Source of the DNA: Mantis religiosa
Taxonomy: Eukaryota > Arthropoda > Insecta > Mantodea > Mantidae
Direction of reading: 5' to 3'
NCBI GenBank assembly: GCA_030765055.1
Contig: CM060952.1
Span: 177,154,313 to 177,218,312, forward strand
Length of the DNA stretch: 64,000 nucleotides
Shown: positions 35,491 to 46,814 of the stretch, piece by piece
Numbering within the stretch: position 1 is the stretch's first letter
Layout: each line of letters begins with the position of its first letter
Made by a program: the position numbers and the translations under genes
Notes under the pieces: generated by a model
The model's input: the letters and a program-made list of their open reading frames with translations, nothing else
Told to the model about the DNA's origin: nothing
The model's database searches: none

Positions 35491-36639
35491 ATGTATATTC
35501 TTTGAGTCATTATTTCTTATTTTAATGGTAATTATTACCCGGGGCTTACCTAGTTTTCAAAGTGATACTTTGCCACTGCGCACACCCACAGACAAAAAAT
35601 AGTTCAGATAAGTTATATGTTTAAGCAATATTTACACAAATTCATTCAGCTTACTACACTTGTATTATGTATGCACGTGCCCAAGCTTCGTTTGTTTTAG
35701 ATGTTTAAGTTTAGGTCCAATGTTCTCCCACTTTTGGAACACCATATTCCAGAGATTCACACATAATCAAAATATTAAATCATATATAAGCATACAATGC
35801 ATAAACGACGCCCTTGAACTGACATTCGGTACAGAACGTTATTTTGTTACATAGCAGCTATTTTTTATTTTAATTATGGGCTCGTATATAAATGTTCCTG
35901 TTTTATCGGAACCATCAAATAACAGAGTTGTTCGTTGTGGAAATGTGGCATTCGCGGAAGCATATGTGGCCTAGACAGAGAGGGAGGTTGGGTAAATATT
36001 TTTGTGCACGGAGGAACGGGTGCATGCAGTAGAGTCAAAAGCAGTACCCCCTCCAGCTGTGATTCTCCCTCATTCCGGTATGTAACCTCAAAAACTACCG
36101 AAATGTTATCAGGGGCAGTTTATAAACTTTGTGTTTTTGCGTGCTTCACATAGTTACCATGTTGACATCAACCGGTCTAAAACAGCGGCCATGAGGAATT
36201 TCACATTGTTTCAAAGTATCAAGTCACGCAGAAGCAAGTGAACACGTAAAAACTTCTCTTATTTCACTACATTTTATGAGGATTTATAGTGTTCATTGTG
36301 TAATTTGTGAAGAAATGTTGATCTCCGAATTAAAACTAATTTCAAATATTTGTTGATCCAGAATTGCAGCCATTTTCACTACAGTGTGTTATTTCAATGA
36401 AAATACTCCATTTTATAATACTCATAGAGCAGTTTACAAAGTGGTTACAGGTATCAGGCTCAGATAATCATTGCATCAATCCTTCAGAATTGGTATTAAT
36501 CGTAATAAGCATTATTTATATCAGCTCAATGCAAAACATGATACACTTAAATTTGCAGGAAGGTGTAAACTGTTAGCCATTCAATATAATCATTATATAT
36601 TTCACTGGTGGACTTGTACTGGTTGCCACAACTGTGAAA
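35491..36639. other. No gene recognised
   Basis: AT-rich sequence upstream of the tetranucleotide satellite; nothing supported. Confidence 0.45.
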
Positions 36640-36644
36640 TGAAC

Positions 36645-37425
36645 TAACGAAGGAACGAAGGAACCAACAAGGAACGAACAAAGCAATGAACGAAGGAACG
36701 AACGAAAGAACGAAACGAACGAATGAACGAATGAACGAAACGAACGAACGAACAAAGGAACGAAGGAAGAACGAAGGAACGAACAAAGGAAGGAAGGAAC
36801 GAAGGATAAAGGAAGAAACGAACGATCGAACGAAGGAAGAAACGAACGAGTGAACAAAACGAAAGAACAAAGGAACGAAGGAAAAACGAAGGATCGAACA
36901 AAGGAAGGAACGAACGAAGGACCGAAGGAAGAAACGAACGATTGAACGAAGGAAGAAGCGAGCGAACGAACAAACGAAGGAAGGAACGAACGAACGAAGG
37001 AACGAACGAAGGAACAAGTGAAAGAACGAAGGAAGGAACGAAAGAAGGAACGAACGAACAAAGGAACGAACGAAGGACCGAACGAAGGACCGAAGGAAGA
37101 AACGAGCGAACGAACAAACGAAGGAACAAACGAACGAAGGAACGAACGAACGAAGGAACGAACGAACGAAGGAACGAACGAAGGAACAAACGAAAGAACG
37201 AAGGAAGGAACGAAGGAAGGAACGAAAGAACAAAGGAACGAACGAACAAAGGAACGAACGAACGAAGGAAGGAACGAACGAAGGAACGAAGGAACGAAGG
37301 AACGATCGATCGAAGGAACGAAAGAAGGAAGGAAGGGACGAACGAACGAAGAAACCAAGAAAGAACGAACGATCGAACGAAGGAAGGAACGAACAAAGAA
37401 AGGAACGAAGGAAGGAACGAATGAA
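36645..37425. repeat. GAAC/GAAG tetranucleotide satellite
   Basis: About 780 bp of mixed GAAC and GAAG units with occasional GACC, GATC and AAAC variants, followed by a GAAT/GAGT-type tail to about 37503. It opens long frames on both strands rich in Arg-Ser-Phe or Glu-Arg-Asn; these are artefacts of a 4-bp unit read in threes. Confidence 0.95.
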
Positions 37426-37503
37426 TGAGTGAGTGAATGAATGAATGAATGAATGAATGAGCGAATGAGAGAGTGAGAATGAATAAATGAGTGAATGAAT
37501 AAA
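37426..37503. repeat. GAAT/GAGT tetranucleotide tail
   Basis: Continues the satellite with a different unit (GAAT, with GAGT and GAGC), marking a switch of repeat unit at about 37425. Confidence 0.85.
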
Positions 37504-37679
37504 TTCAGTATATAAGTACTCGTAATTAAAATCTCACTTGATCATTTTAGGTGAAGGACTCGTACGTGTATGGCTGGCTCATCAGGATGTCCTTTTTGGA
37601 GAGCTCCAGTGTTCTGTAATGCAGAGCCAGGCCACAGAACAGCTTTGGATTGGATTGCATTGAATTGGGCTATGGACGG

Positions 37680-37952
37680 GATTCATCACTTCTGCCACAC
37701 TGGATCTATGATGTCTAAGCCCAAAGTGGGGCATTCCCGGGAGGAACGATGAAGCGAGAGGTGACACAGGACGGCCCTCACAAGGTGTCATGATAGTGCA
37801 GAGGAAGGCTCCCTACAATTGCCTAGTTGGTTACCCCCGGCAGACCAGCACAGCCCGTATCAAACCCACCGTGCTCCTGAAACAATCCATGAGACCGGCC
37901 CGAAGACCGAAGACAGTCCTACCGGAGAAGAAACTGTTTACCAGGGGCATGT
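37680..37952 (+). repeat. Dispersed repeat F, copy 2 (left part)
   Basis: Plus-strand match to the minus strand of 23.6-24.0 kb: AGTGGGGCATTCCCGGGAGG, GAACGATGAAGCGAGAGG, then GGAGAAGAAACTGTTTACCAG. It is cut at 37952 by an LTR-A insertion and resumes at 38399 with ATATCATGGG where copy 1 has ATATCATCCA. Confidence 0.62.
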
Positions 37953-38398
37953 TGTGACTTTGTGGTTTCCTAAAATTAAAATTCCAATTTGCATAAATTC
38001 AACTCTGATATCAGCAGAATGACTTAGCACACACGTACGCAATCTTCAAGTCCAAGTCTGCCACACGTCCAGCCTGCACAATTGCAAGTCACTGACTGTT
38101 GACCACTCTCTAGCTGATTTCTGCCGGTACTGTTCGTCTGCACCAGACGGCCCGCTGTTTCTGGAAGTTTCCCGAAACCTGAATGTGTACCACGAAGCCA
38201 AACGAAGTCTCAGGACCCCCGCGGCGGAGTGAGAATCGTCCAGACCATCTGTCTCTTTCTCCCTCTGTTGCTCTCTCTCACTGCCGCTCCTTCAACAAGT
38301 GCCAACCAGCCATACGAGTGAGCGTGGCTTGGACGCAATCTGTCTCTTTCATTTTCTGCCAGCTGGCTTCGGCCCGTCGCACACGATGCCTCGCGGCA
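37953..38398 (-). mobile_element. Solo LTR, family LTR-A copy 7
   Basis: A 446-bp reverse-strand LTR (TGTGACTTTGTGG at left, CTCGCGGCA at right). The flanks are ATGT (37949-37952) and ATAT (38399-38402). The other copy of the host repeat F reads ATAT at this point, so the duplication was ATAT and the left one has mutated. Confidence 0.78.
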
Positions 38399-38500
38399 AT
38401 ATCATGGGCGGACCGTGAGAACTGAAACTGGACTTCCCGACTGCGGGCCATAGACGAAACAACGTAAGCCATCCCGTTCGGTCTATAGGACCCTTAGCGC
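38399..38500 (+). repeat. Dispersed repeat F, copy 2 (right part)
   Basis: Continuation of repeat F after the LTR, starting ATATCATGGG. Similarity to copy 1 weakens within about 60 bp. Confidence 0.4.
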
Positions 38501-38929
38501 CTATTTCACACTGGCCTCCTACCCTACCGTGCTAGCACACATTCAATTTAAAGTGACATCCTAGCTCCTTATTCCTTACAATTAAAATAATTCCAACACA
38601 TTATCATTTAGATTATTTGTTTTCTTCTATATGTTTTATCATCCCACAATTACGTTTGTATACGTAACTTCTTCCTTCTTTGTAGTAATAACCTGGTGAT
38701 AGAATCGCAGACCCATAGATAACTTTGTTTTCTCTTAACTGTTCTATTTGAAACTTTTACACTTTTCACTGTCTCTCACATATGCTTTGTATTTGTTCTT
38801 TTCGTAAATGTTTCAGTTTACACCTATTTCGTATTACTCTTCTCCAGGTATTTCTACGTTTGTGCTTGAAAAAATTAACACACATTTACTTAGGATGTTC
38901 TCAGCTTCTCCTCATTCCAGGATTTCTTC

Positions 38930-39125
38930 CTGTTGTTCTATAAACCCAATAAGCTACCTCGCAATCTTCGATTTAGTTGCTCTACTGTGGCTTTTATGTT
39001 TGCTATCCCACTCCTGGCTGTTTCTGCTTTCCTTACTCTATCTCTCAATTTAATGCTCAGAATATTTCTCTCCGTCTTTCTTTGACATACCTTAACATAT
39101 GGATTTGTTTCTGTGTCAGACACGA
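38930..39125 (-). pseudogene. LINE RT C-terminal fragment, degenerate
   Basis: The minus-strand frame has YVKVCQRKTERNILSIKLRD and RVRKAETARSGIANIKATVE. This is like the segment of endonuclease-reverse transcriptase LINEs that follows the YGSETW block (consensus-like QRxMERxILxIxLRDRxRN). It is related to, but not the same part as, the LINE-A remnants. It is very short and probably old. Confidence 0.5.
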
Positions 39126-40025
39126 TGCGTCCTTTTTATAGAAGAAACAGAATACACAATTTCCAAAAAAAGTTAGAATATAATAGTAAAATAAAAATTC
39201 GAAGTGACACTCCTTTTTATATAAAATATAAGATATATTTTCCCCAACAATGCTAGCAAAATTTCATAATTATCCAATAATACCAATTATCTTTTATTTC
39301 AATCCAAGCTAACATCCGATAGGGAATTCCTCTCTAATTCTTTTATCTGCGAACCGCATTTTGAAATCAGGTAGTAAATTAGGACAACCAGGGACATAAG
39401 TATTGAAAAAATATGTTCATGTTAAATAAATGATGTGGTCCTCAGAACAGTGTGATATTTCGGGAGTGTGATAAGAAACAATATTATGATCTGAGACATT
39501 GGTGAAAGTTCAGTTTAACTTCTTAATCTAAATTAGTAAGAACTTCTAATATTTAAATGCCATTCTATTTTGCGAAAGATTACCCAAATAATTGCTTGCG
39601 TAATGTTTGTTTTTTCCAAGCGATCTCCTTGCAATGATTGCTACTATGATAGTATATTCAATGTGATCTCATTAAATGAAATACAAATTTAAGACCTCTC
39701 CTATAAAGGAGTACAAACATATTGAATTTCCCACTAGCAAATGGACCTGCGAACCAACATTTCTTGCTTATTCATGTACTACATTTATATGCGAGTAGGC
39801 TAATATGTACATTAGCGAACAAAATTCAATAATTACCATATATATACATAAGTAATTACGTATGGAATCATCAAGGCAACCTAAATTCAAATGCCACCAT
39901 AACGATTCAAAGAAACACAATGTGTTATTACGAGTTAATTAAAATGTATTCATCGTAGAGATGATGAAATAAATTTATTAACTATACATCAAAAATGATA
40001 TTATATATATGAATATATATACAGT
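39126..40025. other. No gene recognised
   Basis: Very AT-rich sequence with no supported feature. Confidence 0.45.
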
Positions 40026-40027
40026 TA

Positions 40028-41331
40028 CGAGGGCTGTTCAATTAAGAATAATCATAATTTTTACGGCCATAATTTTTCGCACTAAAATTCAATCTTATTA
40101 TATTCTGTTAGCTTAATGTGAAACAAACACGCCGTAGTAGTTCCATAGTTGGTACTACTAGTTCCCGCCTGTGAGAACCAGGTAAGTTCAGACATGTTCA
40201 GTATCGCCTACAGCTGCAATGGAGGTAACAAGCGAGGAACAACATGTGGCTTTGAAATTCTGCTTTCGTCTCAACAAATCTTTAGTTGAGGCCCATACAA
40301 TGTTACAGGAGGCCTATGGAGAGTGTTCTTCCCTACAGCATAACTCGAAGGTGATTTAAAATGTTTAAAGAGGGGGGGGGGCAATCAATTTCAAAGGAAA
40401 GTGGACCCGGTGCTCCAGTTACTGCCCTTACGGAAGAAAGCATCAACACTGCTGCTGCCATTGTGAGAGAGGATCGACGAATTACCTTAAGATCACTTTC
40501 TGAACTACTGAACATTTCATTGGTTGCCACCCACACGTTGCTGACAGAAACCTTACACATGAGACGTGTTTGTGCGCGATGTGTTCCAAGACTGTTGAAT
40601 CCCGAGCAAAAGGGCATTCGCATGCAGGTCTGCATGCAGTTAAAATTTGATGTTAGAGAAAGATCCGGAGTTTCTTTCAAATATAATCACTGCTGATGAA
40701 ACTTGGCTACATCATTTTGATCCTGAGAGCAGCTCAGTGTGGAAGGCTCCATCACCAGCCCCTAAAAGAGCAAAAGTGGTTGTTTCTGCTGGAAAGGTTA
40801 TGGACATCTCATTCTTTGATATTCATGGAATGTTTTATCAGCATGTTGTACCTGCACACACATCAGTAACTATACAACACTACAGGGATGTCCTGAAAAC
40901 ATTGCAAGTCCATATCAGACGCAAAAGACCACATTTCCATGAAGCAGGCTGGATGCAGCACCATGATACTGCGCGGCCGCATATTGCCTATGTTATTGCT
41001 CAATATCTTGGAAAAATCAATGTGAAGTGCATACCTCATCCTCCCTATAGTCCGGATTTAGCCCCATGAGAAATTTTTCCATTCCCTAACTTGAAGAAAC
41101 GCCTTTGTGGGAGGCATAATCCATCATCAGAAGCAGTGGTGAGGGCTGCGGAGGTGGTTTTGAGGGATCTCTCAAAAAATGGTTTCCAGCATGTCTTTCA
41201 AGACCGGCAGAAACGCTGGGACAAGGGCATCGCATTCAAGCGTGACCATTTTGAGAAAGACCATCAAAATTATGATCATTAAAGGTATGTTGTCAAAAAA
41301 ATTGTGATAATTCCTTCTTGAACAAGCCTCG
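40028..41331 (+). mobile_element. Mariner transposon M1, copy b
   Basis: 1304 bp flanked by TA (40026-40027 and 41332-41333). Left end CGAGGGCTGTTCAATTAAG; right end CTTCTTGAACAAGCCTCG. It is nearly the same length as copy a, so no large deletion. Confidence 0.92.
40219..41280 (+). pseudogene. Mariner transposase, inactivated (copy b)
   Basis: Starts with the family ATG at 40219 (MEVTSEEQ) and keeps the N-terminal HTH region. A run of G at 40372-40381 shifts the frame. The ISKESGPGAPVTALTEE linker and the second HTH follow. The core has ITADETWLHHFDPES with the first Asp and the second in HHDTARPHIAYV. The third block reads YSPDLAP then TGA: the codons that give Cys-Asp in the family are changed to a stop and a Glu codon, so the third catalytic Asp is gone. 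The C-terminus (RRHNPSSEAV... to the stop at 41280) is present. There are at least two frameshifts plus the stop. Confidence 0.88.
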
Positions 41332-42247
41332 TATATAAACATACAATTTAATAATTAAAGTGAAGAGTTTAAAGAAGTGTTTATTCTTTACATTATATAT
41401 GTAACGCAAAAAGTATTTAAATTCCAAACAATCTGAAATAAGGAGTGTATGGTCGAGATTTAAGGACTTTAATTGTTATTGTACGACTCAAGTAGACGAA
41501 TTTTCTCGAAGCATATGCACGTAAATATATATTTGCGTTTCATATCCTTAAAAGTCATTGTGATGGAAAATCTACTCCTTCCAAGAGAACACAGACACTG
41601 GTTGGTACCTTCTGAAGCCGGTTGGTTTAAAAGCATATGAAGTGAAACAAAATAAAATCATACAATCAAGTACGGAAATATTAGAGGTTTATAATAGATC
41701 CAATAGATTAATAAATTTATAATAAATAATTTTAATAAATATTTTCGATGTTAATCTCGTATAATATAAGAAGCACCAGTTACAGCTTTACCAAAAATTC
41801 AAATAATTAAGCAACCCCAATTTTGGAAAGGTAATTAGTAGCAAGTCTGTGTGCCTAAGACAAATACTTCAAGGCATTCCTAGAATTAAATTATGTTCAG
41901 AAGTTAGTACATTCGTAAATCACTAAATATTTCTCAAAATTATAAACGAATTAGGATTCTTAGAATTTATTATGTCAGTGAGTGGAACAATGTTTCATAT
42001 TCTTTAGGGAATAACATGTATCATATTTCGTAACATTAAATGGGATCATTGACAAGGAGTCATGATATACTGGTATTAAAGGTGTGTTTTTTAAAATGTG
42101 ACTAAAATGTCTTACATTGAATGATTCTAGTTGACAGACCTTAGACTCTAAAGATCCTTATACGTAAATGGTTGAAACGATTTTCTGCTTAAATATGAGT
42201 GATTTACGGCAACACAACTTGTTATGCAAACTATTACTTTTAAAGGG
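41332..42247. other. No gene recognised
   Basis: AT-rich sequence with no supported feature. Confidence 0.45.
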
Positions 42248-42815
42248 TAGGGCCAGAATGAAAACTTCAATGCCATAGCCAGGATTTGAACCACGGATCT
42301 TCTGGTTTCCGTCCAGGCGCTCTAACCATTTGAGCCACTATGGCCAACGTGCCAACATGACTTTAAATTCTCCAACTGACTCGTGTTTGTATCCCGGCTA
42401 AGGCATTGAATTTTTCACTCTGGCTCTACCCTCTCATAGTGCGTTCTACACACGCCTAGTGTGAAAGAACAATTAATTTCCATTAATTGTACATAATAGT
42501 AGTCCGAACTATAAAACCCGGGCCTTAAAGTACTCACAGCATAGTAAGTCGCCATTAAGGTAGTTGTCTAATGTATTTATGAGAATTCTTAGTGGTTTAA
42601 CGGGAGAAACACGAGTCAGTTGGAGAATTTAATGTCATGTTGGCACGTTGGCCATAGTAGCTCAAATGGTTAGAGCGCCTGGACGGAGACCAGAAGATCC
42701 GTGGTTCAAATCCCGGCTATGGCATTGAATTTTTCATTGTGGCTCTACCCTTTCATAGTGCGTCCTACACACGGCTAGTGTGAAAGAACAATTAATTTCT
42801 ATTATTCTTAAACCG
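42248..42815. mobile_element. tRNA-like foldback element, copy c (two inverted modules)
   Basis: Two 73-nt tRNA-like modules in opposite orientation, minus at 42272-42344 and plus at 42651-42723. Each has GCCATAG/CTATGGC end pairing, a GCTC/GAGC D-arm and a GTGGTTCAAATCCCGG T-arm/B box. Outside both lies GGCTCTACCC-type sequence; between them is a spacer that itself repeats the 3' flank (CACACGCCTAGTGTGAAAG against CACACGGCTAGTGTGAAAG). The arrangement looks like one unit plus an inverted partial copy of itself. The transcript would fold into a long hairpin. Confidence 0.78.
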
Positions 42816-43500
42816 TAAAGTACTGATATGCAGAAGCAGCAGTAAATTATTTCAGCAATTTCAATGGTAAATTTCAGAAAAAAAGTTTAATTCTTTTTAA
42901 ATAATTGGCGGATTTACTTAAGTACTCAGTTATTAATCTCTACCTAATCTATCAGCCAACTTAATTAGTTCTTTCAAAACGTGTTGCGCAGAACGAAGGC
43001 CCTATGAACTTTATGACAGAAATGTATATGCCGCGTACTGCCAAAGTTAGACGCCTAAGTGATACAGAACTCTACTACAGGTATAATAACACGTTGCCAT
43101 TTTCGTATCTTTCTGACCTAATATAATTAGGGCAGCTTTGACTTTGGTACGTTGTAATACGAGAATATCAAAGGTATATTTAGAAGCCGAAAACACAACG
43201 CCATTCAGGTGGTACACTGTAGGTCTGTGCTATGTTTTCATTATTTTATTGAAATTCTACCCTGCACTTTGATGATCAAAAAGCTGTAGCTAAATCACTG
43301 GCTTAAATCAGTGTAAAAATATCTCATGTGTAACAATCTGTCTGTACATTTCTGTTTTATAACAGCTCCACAACTCTTTATACAAGGCTATTTTTCTTTC
43401 CCGTCCATGTTTATGCTCATCATCAAGCATGAAATTGTTTTGTCTATGTTAACACAAGTTGTTATGCTTGAGGAAAAGGAAATTATAGGATTTTTTGTGT
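42816..43500. other. No gene recognised
   Basis: AT-rich spacer; nothing supported. Confidence 0.4.
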
Positions 43501-43538
43501 AATTTTACGTCCTCCAACGTTAAGTCATATCGGATGGT
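43501..43538 (-). mobile_element. SINE1 tail fragment
   Basis: Only the last ~38 bp of a SINE1 (complement of TTACGTCCTCCAACGTTAAG and a few more bases) remain, followed by AT-rich sequence. It is a severely 5'-truncated insertion or a relic. Confidence 0.65.
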
Positions 43539-43624
43539 AAAATTATAGGAGACAAAACATTTTTGTACAAGTACATTAGTCAATTATATTTAAATTTTGA
43601 AGCAAATATAACGGGGCGAGCAAC

Positions 43625-44272
43625 TTTAACGGGGCAGTTTGAAACAAATAGTGTTTAGCTCAGGGTAAAGCCATGAGGTTTCTCCCAGGGTATGCGTGGA
43701 TATGTATGAGAAGGATGGTTTTAATGACACTGGAATGCCCGTTTCAAACTGGTTTAAGGACTGCTTATTCCATCAGAACATCAAACTTGAAGTTGCCGAC
43801 CAAGGGTTACCAATATATCACTGCTTAGAGTTACTGAAGGCGGGATGCTTATTACTTGATAATAATTAGTTGCGTATACACCGACAAATATATTCTCTGA
43901 TCACTTCTGGTCTCCCTCGACGAAGACAGAACCAGATAACTTTCTTAATGACTTGCACGCCACAAACTGGTCACAGCAGCGCGTGGGTGTATAGCTTTCT
44001 CTTTCTGGAGGCCCATTATTCAACCAAAGATTCCCTTTGTGGCTATTTTATCATGCCATTATGAATGGTCCGAAGAAAACCATATTCAAAGTCAAGTGCT
44101 ACCCTTTAGAAATCTGCTAAGGACAATGTTTCTTACGTTTCTTTTGTTAAAACAATTTATTCACCCCAACTGCTATTCGACTCAACTGCCCTTGCACGTG
44201 TTGTAACAAAGAACCAACATTACTTTGGAATCCATCATGATTCTTTACTTATTTCAGTCCTTTAATTTCGGT
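43625..44272 (-). mobile_element. LTR-B copy with leader (reverse)
   Basis: The LTR spans about 43822-44272 and the adjoining leader about 43625-43821. On the minus strand the LTR ends CAGTAACTCTAAGCA and is followed by GTTACC/TTGGT-type primer-site-like sequence and the leader motif GAAACGGGCATTCCAGTGTC. It matches the copies at 49.1 and 50.9 kb. No gag or pol follows the leader. The exact LTR 5' end is uncertain. Confidence 0.62.
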
Positions 44273-44897
44273 ATCTATTTTACAACAGTAGGGTTTTTGA
44301 CTTGTGACTATCAGTCAAATATCCATGTAAACCTTCAGTAACATGCAGGGGAAAATAAGATTTACTAAGATTTAATCCCCAAAACTCTGTATATAATGTA
44401 ACCAATTAACATGTGCTTTCTGAGCTCTGTACGCCAATACAGATAACTATAGGTAATTAGAAGCATTAATTAGAAGTATTGCTTGATGTGAGGTTGCTAT
44501 AATATTTATCTTTATCTTTCAATAACACAAAAACGTGTTGAAAACTATGGGAAATAAGTTTCAAAATCCATAATATAGGGTTTGAGCGGGGCTATTCCGC
44601 TCAATTCAAATTTATGGTGTTATAAAGCGAATAAAAACAACTTTTTGTGTTAAACATAAATCAGAACAGTGTTTATTAATCTCTTAAGGCGTGCAGATGC
44701 TACAAACAAACGCATGTTACTTGCTGTAGTTGTGATCAAATAAAACAGGGAATGTTGCACAGAAAGGAACTCCTAGAATTAACGGGGCAATTCCGGCGGA
44801 GCACTGGGGCTATTAGAGCTCACAGTACTTTTGCATTTTAATTAGATGCATTTGCCACAAATGAAGAGCTCCTTACCAACTGCACCAGCACACACTT

Positions 44898-45133
44898 TTT
44901 TTTAATCTTACCTCCTCCAACGTTAAGTCATATCAGACGGTGAATAAAATGGGTGAAATGATGCTCAAATGTGTCCAGGTTCCATTGAGCTTAGAGTTAC
45001 CTGACATTCGTCTATCAGGATAAGGAAAACCCCGGAATAGCCTTATCCAGTTAACTCACCCTGACCGAGATTCGAACTCGGAACCACTTGAACGTGAGGC
45101 AGACATGCTACCATCTACGCTACCGAGGCGGGC
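44898..45133 (-). mobile_element. SINE1 copy, full length, in pogo-like frame
   Basis: A 236-bp reverse-strand SINE1 with near-perfect 10-bp target duplication: GCACACACTT (44888-44897) and GCATACACTT (45134-45143). A-run, tail, body, B box (complement of GAGTTCGAATCTC) and A box are all present. It interrupts the zinc-finger-like C-terminus of the pogo-like protein. Confidence 0.92.
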
Positions 45134-45143
45134 GCATACACTT

Positions 45144-45629
45144 CGTAAAACCCATAATCCATATTTCTGGCATTTGATCCAGCCTCCTTTGGTTGCTGAT
45201 TTCGGAGAATAAAGCTTTAGCCCACAAAATCCACATGGTGCACTGCATTCTATTTGGACTGGAACCAACTCATCACTTGACTCAGTATTCTCACAATTTA
45301 ATTTTACAATAGGGCTACGCTTTTCTTTCTTTTTGATGCGGTATACATCCAACGCCTCTTGCTGCCAAGTATTTTAACTTGAAAACTAAATATTTCTCCT
45401 CCTCCAAACTGAACACTGTAGGATGACCAACTGCGTTGTACACTCCTCCTAATCCTTCAGGACGTTGATGTGCATGAACACGATCCTTGATTGTAGAATA
45501 AGGCATTCTGTAAAGGCCCACTGCAGCTCTCATACTTACATCGTCGCTTAATACGCTCGAAACAGCACGAGCAATGCCGTCCTCGTACAGTTTCTTTCTA
45601 GCTTCGTTTGTGTATACGTGTGTACTATC
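45144..45629 (-). pseudogene. Pogo-like protein with the DDE core deleted
   Basis: On the minus strand the N-terminal part reads NEARKKLYEDGIARAVSSVL, MRAAVGLYRMPYSTIKDRV and GHPTVFSLEEEKYLV, a Pipsqueak/CENP-B-type HTH followed by its usual linker. At about 45345 it switches, with a frame change, to a basic and acidic tail containing CSAPCGFCGLKLYSPKS and GWIKCQKYGLW. That tail is the CxxC-type zinc-finger end seen in insect pogo-derived proteins. The whole DDE integrase core between them is missing, and a SINE1 cuts the finger. An internally deleted transposon or a processed relic fits. Confidence 0.65.
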
Positions 45630-45999
45630 TGAAAAGATCAAAATATTTAATAAAGCTGTGTAAGAAATAATTGGGTTAAAAGAGTACAAAAAACTTATAT
45701 TGTACCTGGGTGAGAATAGCCCTTATTTCCTTAGGCTGAATAGCCCCAAATGTCGAACTTTTGAAATTGCACGCCATATGAGCGCTATGATAAAAGAAAA
45801 GCGCCATCTACTATGTATAGACGTAACCCAAACTATAACCTACACTGACACTGATTTTCAATCAAAAATCTATATGCAGATACTTGGCCGTAAGTTACAT
45901 ACGGTATTTCTTATTGAAGGCAAGAAATGCAACTTAAGGTATAGATGTATTATATTATCTTGACAGGAATCCTGCACGGTAGGGATGAGTAGCAACTGT

Positions 46000-46760
46000 G
46001 ATGGAGATACTGCCCCTATCGTCACAATGTGTCACACGCGTAAGATTACGAGAGGGATGCATAAGATGTCTAAGAACAAATTTCACTCTCGAAGCCAGTT
46101 TTGCAGCTATTATAAACCATGTTGTAATTCTTACTATGGTAGTAATCTCCAGGCTTTTGTTGGATCTTAAATAGTACATAGGCATTTGGTACAAAACCCT
46201 GTTCTCCTCCAGCAGGCATGATAAACAACTGTCGGCCTTTCGATATCGCTACAGAGTCTCTGTAACGTATTACGCTCCAGGCATATGGTCCAGTATGTGC
46301 TGTATTTATATAAGTTTCATCCATATAAACTATATAAACTTCACTTCAATATCTCCGAATATTTCGTAAATACTTAAGCCTTTTTGCACGTATGGTGCGA
46401 TGTTCGATTAAAATTTGTCTGTCGCGCTTAGAGATTTTTTTTTCAAATAATCTTAGCTTCAGAAGAACTCTTCGTAATGTTTAGACACTGCCTTGGAAGT
46501 CAGTAGAATTTTTAGCTTCATAAACACTTTCTTCAAAGTTGGTCTTTGTTTTTCTGTGCTTTAAACATTATTCACATTTCGCCTAATTACTTCTGAATTA
46601 AAACATCCAAATTAGATTTTGTGCATGTTCTTAATCTTTGTTCACTGGGTATAGAGAAGGACGTTGTTGCACTAGCACCAATGGCTTTTCTTTCCTTAAT
46701 AACTCACCTAAACTGCTTTTAGATACAACTGTTGCCTTAGATCCCCAGCCCAGATTTTTA
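46000..46760 (-). pseudogene. DDE transposase-like remnant (relative of 31.5 kb)
   Basis: In minus-strand order: a block like LKKVFMKLK...DFQGSV and LRRVLLKLRLFEKK, then ISKRDRQILIEHRTIRAKRL, then after a stop VYMDETYINTAHTGPYAW, SKGRQLFIMPAGGEQGFVPN and GDYY. MDETYI holds the first catalytic Asp of an IS630/Tc1-type DDE domain; later catalytic blocks are absent below 46070. Several stops and frameshifts split it. A 30-bp T tract lies just upstream (46784-46813). Confidence 0.6.
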
Positions 46761-46781
46761 TAGCTGACCCAGATCATTGTT

Positions 46782-46814
<33 letters not shown>

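Larger units (their letters stand above)
44578..45765 (-). mobile_element. Possible pogo-like element with GGGGCTATTCC ends
   Basis: Left edge contains GGGGCTATTCCGC (44588-44600) and the right edge its inverse (GAATAGCCCC at 45738-45747). Related motifs occur inside, at 44783 and 44806, and again to 47.8 kb, so the right limit could instead be near 47290. A pogo-like frame lies within on the minus strand, starting near the right end. A TA duplication is not clear. Boundaries are inference. Confidence 0.45.

Noticed and set aside
36547..37428. Long Arg-Ser-Phe-rich and Glu-Arg-Asn-rich frames on both strands
   Set aside because: A 4-bp unit read in triplets stays open in many phases; this is a satellite, not a low-complexity protein gene.
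42651..42723. Genuine tRNA gene with GCCATAG/CTATGGC acceptor
   Set aside because: The acceptor and D-arm pair well, but the T-stem is mismatched and position 33 is not T. The module repeats with the same flanks in five places, so it is repeat-borne.
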